The notes beneath the pieces were generated by a model, which was given only the letters and a program-made list of their open reading frames with translations, was not told the DNA's origin and made no database searches. Below, piece by piece: positions 24,347 to 32,044 of a DNA stretch of 45,858 nt; within the stretch, counting starts at the first letter, position 1, and every line of letters starts with the position of its first letter. Origin of the DNA: Halorubrum cibi (GTDB lineage Archaea; Halobacteriota; Halobacteria; Halobacteriales; Haloferacaceae); contig NZ_FXTD01000014.1 of NCBI RefSeq assembly GCF_900182635.1, forward strand, positions 1 through 45,858. The letters run 5' to 3'. Position numbers and translations under genes: made by a program.

Positions 24347-26135
24347 CCGCCGATCGGTCGTCCTCCGGCGTCCAGCGCGCGTCCGAGAGGGTCCGCTGGA
24401 CGGCCTCCTCGCCGACCGCGGCCGCCAGGTGCTCGAACCCGCCGCGGACCGCCCGGTCGCTCGCGTTCGCGACGAGCCGCGAGACGATGAACTCGGGAGT
24501 CGACTTCCCGACGGTGCCGAACCGCGGCTGGTAGTCGACGCGGAGCGCGAGGTCGTTCGTGAGCCCCTCCGCGAAGATCCCGTCGATCCGGGCCGGCTCG
24601 GGAAGCGGGCTGAGGTCGTCGGCGAGGTGCGTGACGTACACCCCGAGCGCGCCGCGCTCGACGGTGAGGTCGACGAGGCCGTTGAGGAGGTCGGCGGCCC
24701 GTCCCGGCTCGGTGATCGCCTCGAACTCGTCGACGAGCATGAGAGTCCGCCCCTCCTCGACGAGCGGCGGGACGACGGACCGCAGCGTCGACTCCAGCAC
24801 CCCGGCGTTGAAGGAGGCGTGTCGGCGGTGGAAGACGATCCGGTCGAACGTCCCGACCTCCGCCTCCTCGGCGGGCACCGGGAGGCCCATCGACGCGAGC
24901 AGCGCCACCGCACACAGCGTCTCCAGGAGCGTCGTCTTCCCGCCGGAGTTCGCGCCCGTGAGGACGCTCACCCGGTCGCCGGTCGGCGGTGAGTCGGCGG
25001 CCGAGACGCCCGCGTCGCCGGCGAGCGAGTGGTCCCCGACCGCGTACGACACCGGCTGGACGTCGCCGTCGACGAAGGGGCTCCGGGCGCTCCGGACCGC
25101 GAGGCCGTCCCCGACGAGCCGCGGCCGGACCAGGTCGTACTCGGCGGCGAACCGGCCGAGCGAGAGGTCGACGGCGACGTCGGCGACGACCTCCACGGCC
25201 CGCGAGACGTCGCCGCCGGCGTCGCCGATCCGGTCGCGGAGGTCGGCCGCGACCGCCGCCTCGCGCTCGTCGACCGCGGCGGACAGCTCCTCGACGAGCC
25301 CGCGGAGGGTGGCCGAGACGAAGTCGGCGGCGTCGAGCGCGTCGTCGGGCGCGGCCGCCCGGACCGTCGCGGGGTCGACGCCCGTCTCCGTCGCGACGTG
25401 GTCGACGGTCGCCGCCTCCAGCGCCTCGAAGTCGCGAAGGGAGCCGTCTCGAACCGTCTCGAGCACGTCGAACGCGGAATCCGAGAGGTCCTCGGCCGCC
25501 GCGAGCCGCTCGCGGAGCCGGTCGAGCTCGTCGTCCGCGCCGGTGGTCACCTCGACGTCGTCGTCGCCGAGCGACCCCTCGACGTCGCCGAGCGCCTCCG
25601 CGGCCTCCCGGAGCGCGTCGTCGTCGAGGTCGTCGAGGGCGTCGAACGTCTCACCCGTCAGTCCGACCTCACGGAGGGCCAGCGCGGTCTCGACGGCCGC
25701 CCGGTCGGTGCCGCCCGCCTCGTCGTAGGCCGCGAACGCATCGACCACGCGGTCGCGCTCCTCGTCGTCGAGACTGCGCCAGGCGTCGCGGGCGGCGACG
25801 ACCTCCTCGAGGCGAGCCTCGATCGCGTCCCGGTCGAGCGAGGGCGTGAGGACGCGGATCCGGTCGGCGGCGTGTTCGGTGAGGGCGTAGCCCGCCGCGA
25901 TCGCCAGGAGGTCGTCGTACACCTCGCGCGTGTCGCCGGTCGCGAGGACGCCCATCCCGGCCTCCCCGTTCGCCCGGCGGAGGATCCGCGTCGCGCGCCC
26001 GCGGTGGAGCCCGGCGTCGACGAGCGCGCGAACGTCGGCCGACTCGATCGCCTCGACGGCCCGCTCGACGCCGAGCTCGGCGGTCAACAGCTCGCTCGTC
26101 TTCGGGCCGATCCCCCAGTAGTCCTCGAGTCGCAT
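24339..26135 (-). CDS. Archaeal HhH-MutS ATPase (MutS5/MutS2-like)
   Basis: A 598-residue DNA-binding ATPase. The N-terminal helix-hairpin-helix region (EDYWGIGPKTSELLTAELGV, then DAGLHRGRATRILRRANGEAG) precedes coiled-coil-rich core domains (about 100-380) and a C-terminal MutS ATPase: Walker A TGANSGGKTTLLE (Lys400), Walker B LMLVDEFEAI (Asp469, Glu470) and a conserved His loop in YVTHLADDL. It lacks the mismatch-binding domain of bacterial MutS and the Smr nuclease of MutS2; it matches the archaeal MutS-with-HhH type of unclear function, possibly recombination or repair. The start is ATG 26135, since the frame's upstream part is Arg-rich and unlike family members. The small gene at 23870-24346 overlaps its 3' end. 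Confidence 0.9.
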   Translation of the reverse strand: MRLEDYWGIGPKTSELLTAELGVERAVEAIESADVRALVDAGLHRGRATRILRRANGEAGMGVLATGDTREVYDDLLAIAAGYALTEHAADRIRVLTPSLDRDAIEARLEEVVAARDAWRSLDDEERDRVVDAFAAYDEAGGTDRAAVETALALREVGLTGETFDALDDLDDDALREAAEALGDVEGSLGDDDVEVTTGADDELDRLRERLAAAEDLSDSAFDVLETVRDGSLRDFEALEAATVDHVATETGVDPATVRAAAPDDALDAADFVSATLRGLVEELSAAVDEREAAVAADLRDRIGDAGGDVSRAVEVVADVAVDLSLGRFAAEYDLVRPRLVGDGLAVRSARSPFVDGDVQPVSYAVGDHSLAGDAGVSAADSPPTGDRVSVLTGANSGGKTTLLETLCAVALLASMGLPVPAEEAEVGTFDRIVFHRRHASFNAGVLESTLRSVVPPLVEEGRTLMLVDEFEAITEPGRAADLLNGLVDLTVERGALGVYVTHLADDLSPLPEPARIDGIFAEGLTNDLALRVDYQPRFGTVGKSTPEFIVSRLVANASDRAVRGGFEHLAAAVGEEAVQRTLSDARWTPEDDRSADE

Positions 26136-26312
26136 GGGTGGACGTCTCGGCGGGGTCGCTTGGTGTTTTCGTCCGTCCGGTCCGATCGCGACGACGCCGT
26201 CCGACTCGCGCTCCGTTCCCTTCCGGTCGACGGACCGTGACGGCCGAGATCTCACGTCTGATACTCCGACGCTCGATTTTATCCGTGGAAACTCCCTTCG
26301 TATCCACTATCG

Positions 26313-28001
26313 ATGGGATTCGAACCGCTATCTCAACTCCGAGCCAGTTACGGCGTGAAGCTCGCGTCGTCGCTGGTCGGGGTGATGGGTGTCTCGGTCG
26401 CGTACGGGGTCGTCGTTTACGCTCGTACGGGGGATCTCGGTCCCGCGGGGGAGGAGGTCAGGTCCGGGCTGGTCGGCATGACGTTACTCGCCGTGATAGG
26501 GATCGCGCTGATCGGGGTGACCGTGGGGTCGAACACGGTCGTCTCGCTGCGACAGCTCACCCGGAAGGCCGAGCGGATGGCCGACGGCGACCTCGACGTC
26601 GCTCTCGACACCGGACGGAGCGACGAGATCGGGCGCCTCTTCTCGGCGTTCGACGGGATGCGCGGCTCGCTCAGACGCGAGATCCGCGAGGCCGAGGAGG
26701 CGCGCGCGGACGCCGAGGCGGCGCGGCGCGAGGCCGACGAGCGGGCCGCGACGATCGAGCGCAAGGCGACCGCCTACGAGGAGGCGATGCGGGCGCTCGC
26801 CGACGGCGACCTCACCCGTCGGGTCGATCCCGACTGCGAGAGCGAGCCGATCCGACGCGTCGGAATCGCGTTCAACGAGATGGCCGACGAGCTGGAGGGG
26901 ACGGTCGCGTCGGTCGCGTCCGTCGCCGAGGACACCGCGACCGTCGCCGGAACGGTCGACGACCGGACCGAGAACCTCCGATCGACGACGGGGACGGTCT
27001 CCGGCGCCGTCTCGGAGATCGCCGACGGGGCGCGGACCCAGCGCGACGACCTGCGGGCGACGACCGACGAGGCCGAGTCGCTCGCCTCCTCGGCGGAGGA
27101 GGTCGCGGCGACGGTGAGCGGGGTCGCCGAGACGGCCGAGCACGCCGCGGCGGTCGGCGAGGAGGGACAGGAGGCGGCCGAGGCCGCGCTCGCACAGATG
27201 GACGCCGTCGAGGCGGTCACCTCCGAGACGACGGAGGACGTCGAGGCGCTGGCCGAGGAGATCGCGGAGATCGGCGAGGTCGTCGACACGATCGCCGAGA
27301 TCGCGGAACAGACCAACATGCTCGCGCTCAACGCCTCGATCGAGGCGGCGCGCTCGGACGCCGACGGCGCGGGGTTCGCCGTCGTCGCCGAGGAGGTCAA
27401 GAGCCTCGCCGAGCGGACCCAGGAGTCCGCCGCCGAGATCGAAGACCGGATCGGGGCGGTCCAGGCGCGTGCCGAGGCGGGCGTGGAGTCGATAGCGGAG
27501 ACCGAAGACCGGATCGAGACCGGCGTCGAGACGGTCGAGACCTCGATCGACGCGCTCGAGCGGCTCGCCGAGGCCTCCGAGCGAACCGACGAGAGCATGA
27601 CCGAGATCACTCGCGCGACCGAGTCGCAGGCGGACACGGTCGACACCGTCGTCGGCCACGTCGAGGACGTCGCCGCCATCAGTGCGCAGACCGCGAGCGC
27701 CGCCGGCGACGTCACCGGCGCGGTCGACGAACAGGAGCGGACCCTCGTCGCGGTCGAGAACGCGGCCGAGGCCCTCTCGAGCCGTGCCGGCCGCCTCCGG
27801 CGCACCGTCGAGAGCTTCGAGTACGACGCCGACGAAGCGGACGAGACCGGCGACGTCGACTTCGACTTGGAGGGAGCTTCCCCGCGAGGAGTGGCGACCT
27901 CCGACGGCGGCCGGGACCTCGACCACGACGACGACCCGGGAGCCGACGGCGGCCGAACCGCGTTCGACTTCGCCGGCGGCAACCCGGAGGGGGTGAACTG
28001 A
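26313..28001 (+). CDS. htrII: Sensory rhodopsin II transducer HtrII
   Basis: A 562-residue methyl-accepting transducer that pairs with SRII to signal to CheA in phototaxis. Two membrane helices (about 14-38 and 50-72) enclose only about ten exterior residues, so it has a short external loop as in Natronomonas HtrII and not the large domain of Halobacterium HtrII. HAMP regions follow ([13 protein letters not shown] and a second with [12 protein letters not shown]). The cytoplasmic part is a long coiled coil with the kinase-control tip [19 protein letters not shown] and [10 protein letters not shown]. The C-terminus ends in a Gly/Asp-rich tail. A TATA-like GATTTTATCC at about 26274-26283 lies before the ATG. 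The stop is 1 nt before the rhodopsin start, so the two are cotranscribed. Confidence 0.93.
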   Translation: MGFEPLSQLRASYGVKLASSLVGVMGVSVAYGVVVYARTGDLGPAGEEVRSGLVGMTLLAVIGIALIGVTVGSNTVVSLRQLTRKAERMADGDLDVALDTGRSDEIGRLFSAFDGMRGSLRREIREAEEARADAEAARREADERAATIERKATAYEEAMRALADGDLTRRVDPDCESEPIRRVGIAFNEMADELEGTVASVASVAEDTATVAGTVDDRTENLRSTTGTVSGAVSEIADGARTQRDDLRATTDEAESLASSAEEVAATVSGVAETAEHAAAVGEEGQEAAEAALAQMDAVEAVTSETTEDVEALAEEIAEIGEVVDTIAEIAEQTNMLALNASIEAARSDADGAGFAVVAEEVKSLAERTQESAAEIEDRIGAVQARAEAGVESIAETEDRIETGVETVETSIDALERLAEASERTDESMTEITRATESQADTVDTVVGHVEDVAAISAQTASAAGDVTGAVDEQERTLVAVENAAEALSSRAGRLRRTVESFEYDADEADETGDVDFDLEGASPRGVATSDGGRDLDHDDDPGADGGRTAFDFAGGNPEGVN

Positions 28002-28002
28002 G

Positions 28003-28740
28003 ATGCTCGCGAACGTCACCGTCTGGGCCTGGATCGGCGCGCTCGGGATGCTCGCCGGAACGGTTCCCTCGCTGTGGCTGTGGTACCGGCGGCCCTCGGA
28101 GGCGAAGTACTACGCGACGCTCGCCGGCGTCACGGGGATCGCGGCGGTCGCGTACACCGCGATGGGGCTCGGCGTCGGCAACGTCCCCACGCCCGGCGGG
28201 ACGCTTCCGGCCGCGCGGTACGCCGACTGGCTGCTCACGACGCCGCTTCTGATCGCGTACCTCGCGTTACTCGTTCGGGCCGATCGAGCGACGATCGCGA
28301 CGCTGATCGCGGTCGACGTGGTCGTGATCGCGGGCGGGGTCGTCGCCGTCTCGACGAGCGGCACCGTCTCGTGGGGAGCGTTCGCGGTCGCCTCGTTCGC
28401 GTACCTCGGGCTCGTGTACGGGCTCCTCGTGAAGCTCCCGCGGTCGGCCGCGGCGCGGGCGGACCGCGTGCGCGCCGTCTTCTACACGCTCCGGAACATC
28501 ACCGTCGTCCTCTGGACGCTGTATCCCGTCGTCTGGCTGCTCGCGCCGACCGGGTTCGGCCTGCTCACGCCCGCGACGGAGATGCTGGTGTTCGTCTACC
28601 TGGATTTCGTCTCGAAGGTCGGGTTCGCGATCGTCGCCGTCGGGGGCGCGGACGCGGTAGCGTACGTCGAGGACAACGCGGCTCACGGGATCGAGGCCGA
28701 CACCGAGCCGTCCCCGACGGGCGCGGAGTCGGCGGACTGA
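28003..28740 (+). CDS. sop2: Sensory rhodopsin II (blue-light phototaxis receptor)
   Basis: A 245-residue seven-helix retinal protein. Numbering coincides with Natronomonas SRII: Arg72, Asp75 (counter-ion, in ARYADWLLTTPLL), Tyr174, Thr189, Tyr199, Asp201 and Lys205 (Schiff base in YLDFVSKVGF). Position 86, where bacteriorhodopsin has its proton donor Asp96, is Tyr, so it is a sensor and not a pump. Residue 204 is Ser where NpSRII has Thr204, which is important for signalling. The gene follows htrII with a 1-nt gap and a strong Shine-Dalgarno, GGAGGGGGTGA, inside the htrII end, so translation is ribosome-binding-site driven. The C-terminal tail (215-245) is acidic. Confidence 0.95.
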   Translation: MLANVTVWAWIGALGMLAGTVPSLWLWYRRPSEAKYYATLAGVTGIAAVAYTAMGLGVGNVPTPGGTLPAARYADWLLTTPLLIAYLALLVRADRATIATLIAVDVVVIAGGVVAVSTSGTVSWGAFAVASFAYLGLVYGLLVKLPRSAAARADRVRAVFYTLRNITVVLWTLYPVVWLLAPTGFGLLTPATEMLVFVYLDFVSKVGFAIVAVGGADAVAYVEDNAAHGIEADTEPSPTGAESAD

Positions 28741-28795
28741 AGAACGGGGATCGAACCGGGCAGAGGGCCGCAGAAAATCGTTTTGTCCGACCCTT

Positions 28796-29944
28796 TCAAC
28801 GCGACTGCCGGTAGATGAGATTGCGCTGGATGTCGTTTGCTCCCTCGTAGATCACCGGGATCCGGGCGTCGCGGTAGACGCGCGCGATCCGGCGGTCCGT
28901 GAGGATCGAACGCCCGCCGTGGAGTTTCATCCCCTTCTCGGCGCAGTCGACGGCGACCTCCGTGGACTTCGTCTTCGTCAGCGCCGCCCAGTAGCCGGCG
29001 TCCTCGCCGTTCGCGACCTTCTCGCAGGCGCGCCAGTTGAGCGCGCGGGCGGACTCGAAGCCGATCCGCATGTCGGAGAGCGTGTGTTGGACCGCCTGGA
29101 ACTCGTCGACGGTGCGGCCGAACGCGTTGCGGTCGTGGACGAACGCCTCCGCCTCCTCGATGGCGGCGGCGGCGAGCCCCAGTCCGTGGCCGCCGACGAT
29201 CACCCGACCGTGATTGAAGAAGTCCGCGAGGACGTAGAAGCCGCCGCCCTCGCTGCCGACGACGTTCTCCTCGGGGACGAAGCAGTCGTCGAAGACGATG
29301 TGTCCCTGCTTGGACGCGCGCATCCCCATCTTCTCGGGGATGTGCTCGGCCTCGTACCCCTCCGAATCGGTCTCGACGATAAACAGGGTGTAGTTGGAGT
29401 AGCGATCGTCGCCGTCGCCGGTCTTCGCGTAGACGGTGAGCCAGTCGGCCTCCACCGCGTTGCCGACCCAGTACTTCTCGCCGGTGATCTCGTAGCCCCC
29501 CTCGACCTTCTCCGCCTCCGTGGTCATGCCGGCGAGATCGGAGCCGGTCTCCGGCTCCGAGACCGCGAGCCCCGATATCTGGTCGTTCTCGGCAACCGGC
29601 CGGAGGTACGTCTGCTTCTGTTCTTCGGTCCCGTACTGCTCGAGCATCTCACAGCCGAAGCTGGCGAGTTGGAGGGTGAGAGCGATGCCGGCGTCGGCGC
29701 GATAGAACTCCTCCGCGATGGCGAGCACCTGTGCGAGGTCGAACCCCTTCCCGCCGTACTCCTCGCCGATGTCCTGTGCGACGAGTCCGGCGTCCATCCC
29801 GGCCTCGAGGATCTCCCAGGGGTACTCGCCGGACGCGTAGTACGCCTCGGCGTTCGGCGCGATGTGTTCGTCGGCGAACTCGCGGGCCTCGCGTTTGATC
29901 TCCCGTGCGCGTTCCGGCACGATACTCTCGTCGAGTAGGTCCAT
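28796..29944 (-). CDS. Acyl-CoA dehydrogenase
   Basis: A 382-residue FAD-dependent acyl-CoA dehydrogenase. Features seen: an N-terminal helical domain (REIKREAREFADEHIAPNAEAYY), the beta-domain with ISGLAVSEPETGSDLAGM, MGMRASKQGHIVFDDCFVP, and the C-terminal helical domain with FGRTVDEFQAVQHTL and LHGGRSILTDRRIARVYRDARI. The catalytic base is predicted as Glu367 in VIYEGANDIQ. Reaction: alpha,beta-oxidation of an acyl-CoA, electrons passed via an electron-transfer flavoprotein. Substrate chain length cannot be told. Length is normal. The start at ATG 29944 was preferred over 29971, because residue one of the family fits MDLLDESIVPER. Confidence 0.93.
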   Translation of the reverse strand: MDLLDESIVPERAREIKREAREFADEHIAPNAEAYYASGEYPWEILEAGMDAGLVAQDIGEEYGGKGFDLAQVLAIAEEFYRADAGIALTLQLASFGCEMLEQYGTEEQKQTYLRPVAENDQISGLAVSEPETGSDLAGMTTEAEKVEGGYEITGEKYWVGNAVEADWLTVYAKTGDGDDRYSNYTLFIVETDSEGYEAEHIPEKMGMRASKQGHIVFDDCFVPEENVVGSEGGGFYVLADFFNHGRVIVGGHGLGLAAAAIEEAEAFVHDRNAFGRTVDEFQAVQHTLSDMRIGFESARALNWRACEKVANGEDAGYWAALTKTKSTEVAVDCAEKGMKLHGGRSILTDRRIARVYRDARIPVIYEGANDIQRNLIYRQSR

Positions 29945-30027
29945 GCCCGGTACTCCGACCCACCGCGACAAAACGTTCGTGAAACAACGAAAAACGCGGG
30001 GTTCGTTTATCGTCCGATCGAACCCGT

Positions 30028-31389
30028 CTACGCGTCGGACGTCTCGAACGGGTTCGCCAGTTCGATCGTCTCCTCGCGGTCCGGCCCGACGCCGACCGCG
30101 TACACCGCCGCGTCCGTCTCTTCGGCGACGAACTCCACGTAGGTCCGCGTCGCCTCGGGGAGCGCCTCGTACCCCTCCGCCGCGACCGCGGTCCAGTCCA
30201 CTTCCGACCAGGTGTCGAACTCGCGGTACACCGGCTCACACCGCTCCCACCGCTGGGTCGTCGTCGGCACGGTGTCGATGCGCTCGCCGTCGAGCTCGTA
30301 GCCGACACAGACCCGAAGCTCCTCGAGGCCGGCGAGCACGTCGACGTGGTTGATCGCGACCCCCGTGAACCCGGAGACGCGCGAGGCGTGGCGCAACATC
30401 GGGAGGTCGAGCCAGCCGATCCGGCGCGGTCGACCCGTGACCGTCCCGAACTCCCCGCCCTTCTCGCGGATATCGTCCGCGAGCGACTCCTCGCGGTCGT
30501 CACCGTCGAGTTCGGTGGGCATCGGTCCCGCGCCGACCCGCGAGAGATACGCCTTCACGATGCCGACGACCTCGCCCGACCCGACGGTCGTGACGCCGAG
30601 TCCGGAGCCGACTGCCGCCCCGCCGGCGGTCGGGTTCGAGGACGTCACGAACGGGTAGTTCCCGTGGTCGACGTCGATCGACGTTCCCTGTGCGCCCTCG
30701 AAGAGGATCCGGTCGCCGGCCTCCCGGCGGCGGTGGAGGAAGTCGCTACAGTTGACGGTCATCCCGTCGTCGGCGAGCCGCTCGCCGACTTTGGAGAACT
30801 CCTCGAAGAGCGCGTCGACGTCGAAGGCCTCCGCGTGCTCGGAGTCGCTCACGTCGAGCCCGTAGACGCCCTCGGCGACGGCGCGGTTGTGTGAGACGGC
30901 GTACTCGAGCCGATCGCGGAGCACGTCCGGATCGAGTAAGTCGCCGATCCGGACCCCCCGTCGCCCCGCCTTGTCCTCGTAGGTGGGGCCGATCCCTCGG
31001 CCGGTCGTTCCGACCTCGACGCCGGAGTCGTCGTCGGCTTTCCCCGCCTCCTCGATCCCGTCGAGGACGCGGTGATACGGGAGGATGACGTGCGCCCGGC
31101 GCGCGACCCGGACGTCCGGGTCGAGCCCGCGCTCGCGCAGCCCGTCGATCTCCGAGAATAGCGTCCGCGGGTTGACCACGCAGCCGTTGCCCAACACGCC
31201 GATCGTGCCGCGAACGGCACCGCTCGGTACCAGCGATAGTTTGTACTCCTCGCCGCCTTCGACGACGGTGTGGCCGGCGTTGTCGCCGCCCTGATAACGG
31301 ACCACGACGTCCGCGTCCCCTCCCCACCGGTCGACGAGCGCGCCCTTGCCCTCGTCCCCGAGTTGGGAGCCGACGATGGTGACTGTCAT
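30028..31389 (-). CDS. purA: Adenylosuccinate synthetase
   Basis: A 453-residue enzyme that joins IMP and aspartate using GTP to form adenylosuccinate, the first step of AMP synthesis. The GTP-binding and catalytic start MTVTIVGSQLGDEGKGALVD with the active-site Asp, GGDNAGHTVV with the catalytic His, the GRGIGPTYEDKAGRRG segment, FEGAQGTSIDVDHGNYPFVTSS and RPRRIGWLDLP are all present. The length is slightly above bacterial PurA, as usual in haloarchaea. A TATA-like TGTTTTACCC at about 31408-31418 sits 25 nt before ATG 31389, so a leaderless mRNA is likely. It belongs with purS, purQ and purU further along in purine metabolism. Confidence 0.96.
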   Translation of the reverse strand: MTVTIVGSQLGDEGKGALVDRWGGDADVVVRYQGGDNAGHTVVEGGEEYKLSLVPSGAVRGTIGVLGNGCVVNPRTLFSEIDGLRERGLDPDVRVARRAHVILPYHRVLDGIEEAGKADDDSGVEVGTTGRGIGPTYEDKAGRRGVRIGDLLDPDVLRDRLEYAVSHNRAVAEGVYGLDVSDSEHAEAFDVDALFEEFSKVGERLADDGMTVNCSDFLHRRREAGDRILFEGAQGTSIDVDHGNYPFVTSSNPTAGGAAVGSGLGVTTVGSGEVVGIVKAYLSRVGAGPMPTELDGDDREESLADDIREKGGEFGTVTGRPRRIGWLDLPMLRHASRVSGFTGVAINHVDVLAGLEELRVCVGYELDGERIDTVPTTTQRWERCEPVYREFDTWSEVDWTAVAAEGYEALPEATRTYVEFVAEETDAAVYAVGVGPDREETIELANPFETSDA

Positions 31390-31613
31390 ACCGCTACCCC
31401 CTTCCGACCGGGGGGTAAAACAGATTACGGTCCATCGACGTGATAACCACACGAACGTGGATCGTTTTCGAACCGATCTCATGGAGATGTCGTCGTTCGT
31501 GCGTTTCTCGACCGAGTTTCGGCCGCGTCATCGACCGATCGTCGATCCGAACCGTTAACTACTCGCATGTCAATCCCTAAGCCGGAATTCGTCCTCCGCC
31601 CCTCGACAGCAAC

Positions 31614-31622
31614 TTTTAAAAA
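31614..31622 (+). promoter_or_regulatory. TATA box that sets the winged-helix gene start
   Basis: TTTTAAAAA at 31614-31622 sits 25-30 nt before ATG 31648. This implies a leaderless mRNA starting at 31648 and excludes the in-frame ATG at 31567, which lies upstream of the box. Confidence 0.65.
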
Positions 31623-31647
31623 GGGGCATGACGAGTTAACATATGGC

Positions 31648-31953
31648 ATGATAGATCGACTCGAGAAAGAGGTAGATATGCTGGAGCGGCACCTTCAGGT
31701 GCTGCGGATGGTCATCGAGAACGAACCGATCGGGATCGTCAAGATGTCCAACGAGACGGGCTACCCCCACCACAAGGTCCGATACTCCCTTCGGGTCCTC
31801 GAAGAGGAGAACCTCATCGAACCCTCCAGTCAGGGAGCGATCACGACCGAGCGAACCCACGAGTTCGTCGACGAACTCGACGAGAAGCTCGACGACACGG
31901 TCGAGAAGCTCGGCTCGATGCGGATCGACGACGCCGCCGAAGTCGAGAACTGA
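31648..31953 (+). CDS. Winged-helix DNA-binding protein
   Basis: A 101-residue DNA-binding protein with an N-terminal coiled-coil helix (MIDRLEKEVDMLERHLQVL), a winged-helix core (VIENEPIGIVKMSNETGYP then HHKVRYSLRVLEEENLI as recognition helix) and a C-terminal coiled coil (ELDEKLDDTVEKL). The form suggests a dimer. No ligand domain is fused. I do not know a characterised member; haloarchaea encode close relatives of this short protein. Frame opens at 31567, but the TATA box at 31614-31622 supports ATG 31648. The gene is divergent from purA, with 258 nt between, and converges on the long gene ending at 32045. Confidence 0.8.
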   Translation: MIDRLEKEVDMLERHLQVLRMVIENEPIGIVKMSNETGYPHHKVRYSLRVLEEENLIEPSSQGAITTERTHEFVDELDEKLDDTVEKLGSMRIDDAAEVEN

Positions 31954-32044
31954 TCGACTGTCCCGTTTCGACGCGCCGTCCGAACGACCCGACGACTGAC
32001 TCGCCTTCCCGACGACGTGAGTACCGACTTCGTCCGACTCCGCT

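Noticed and set aside
31567-31647. Upstream start for the winged-helix gene
   Set aside because: It lies before the TATA box at 31614-31622, so transcripts should not include it.
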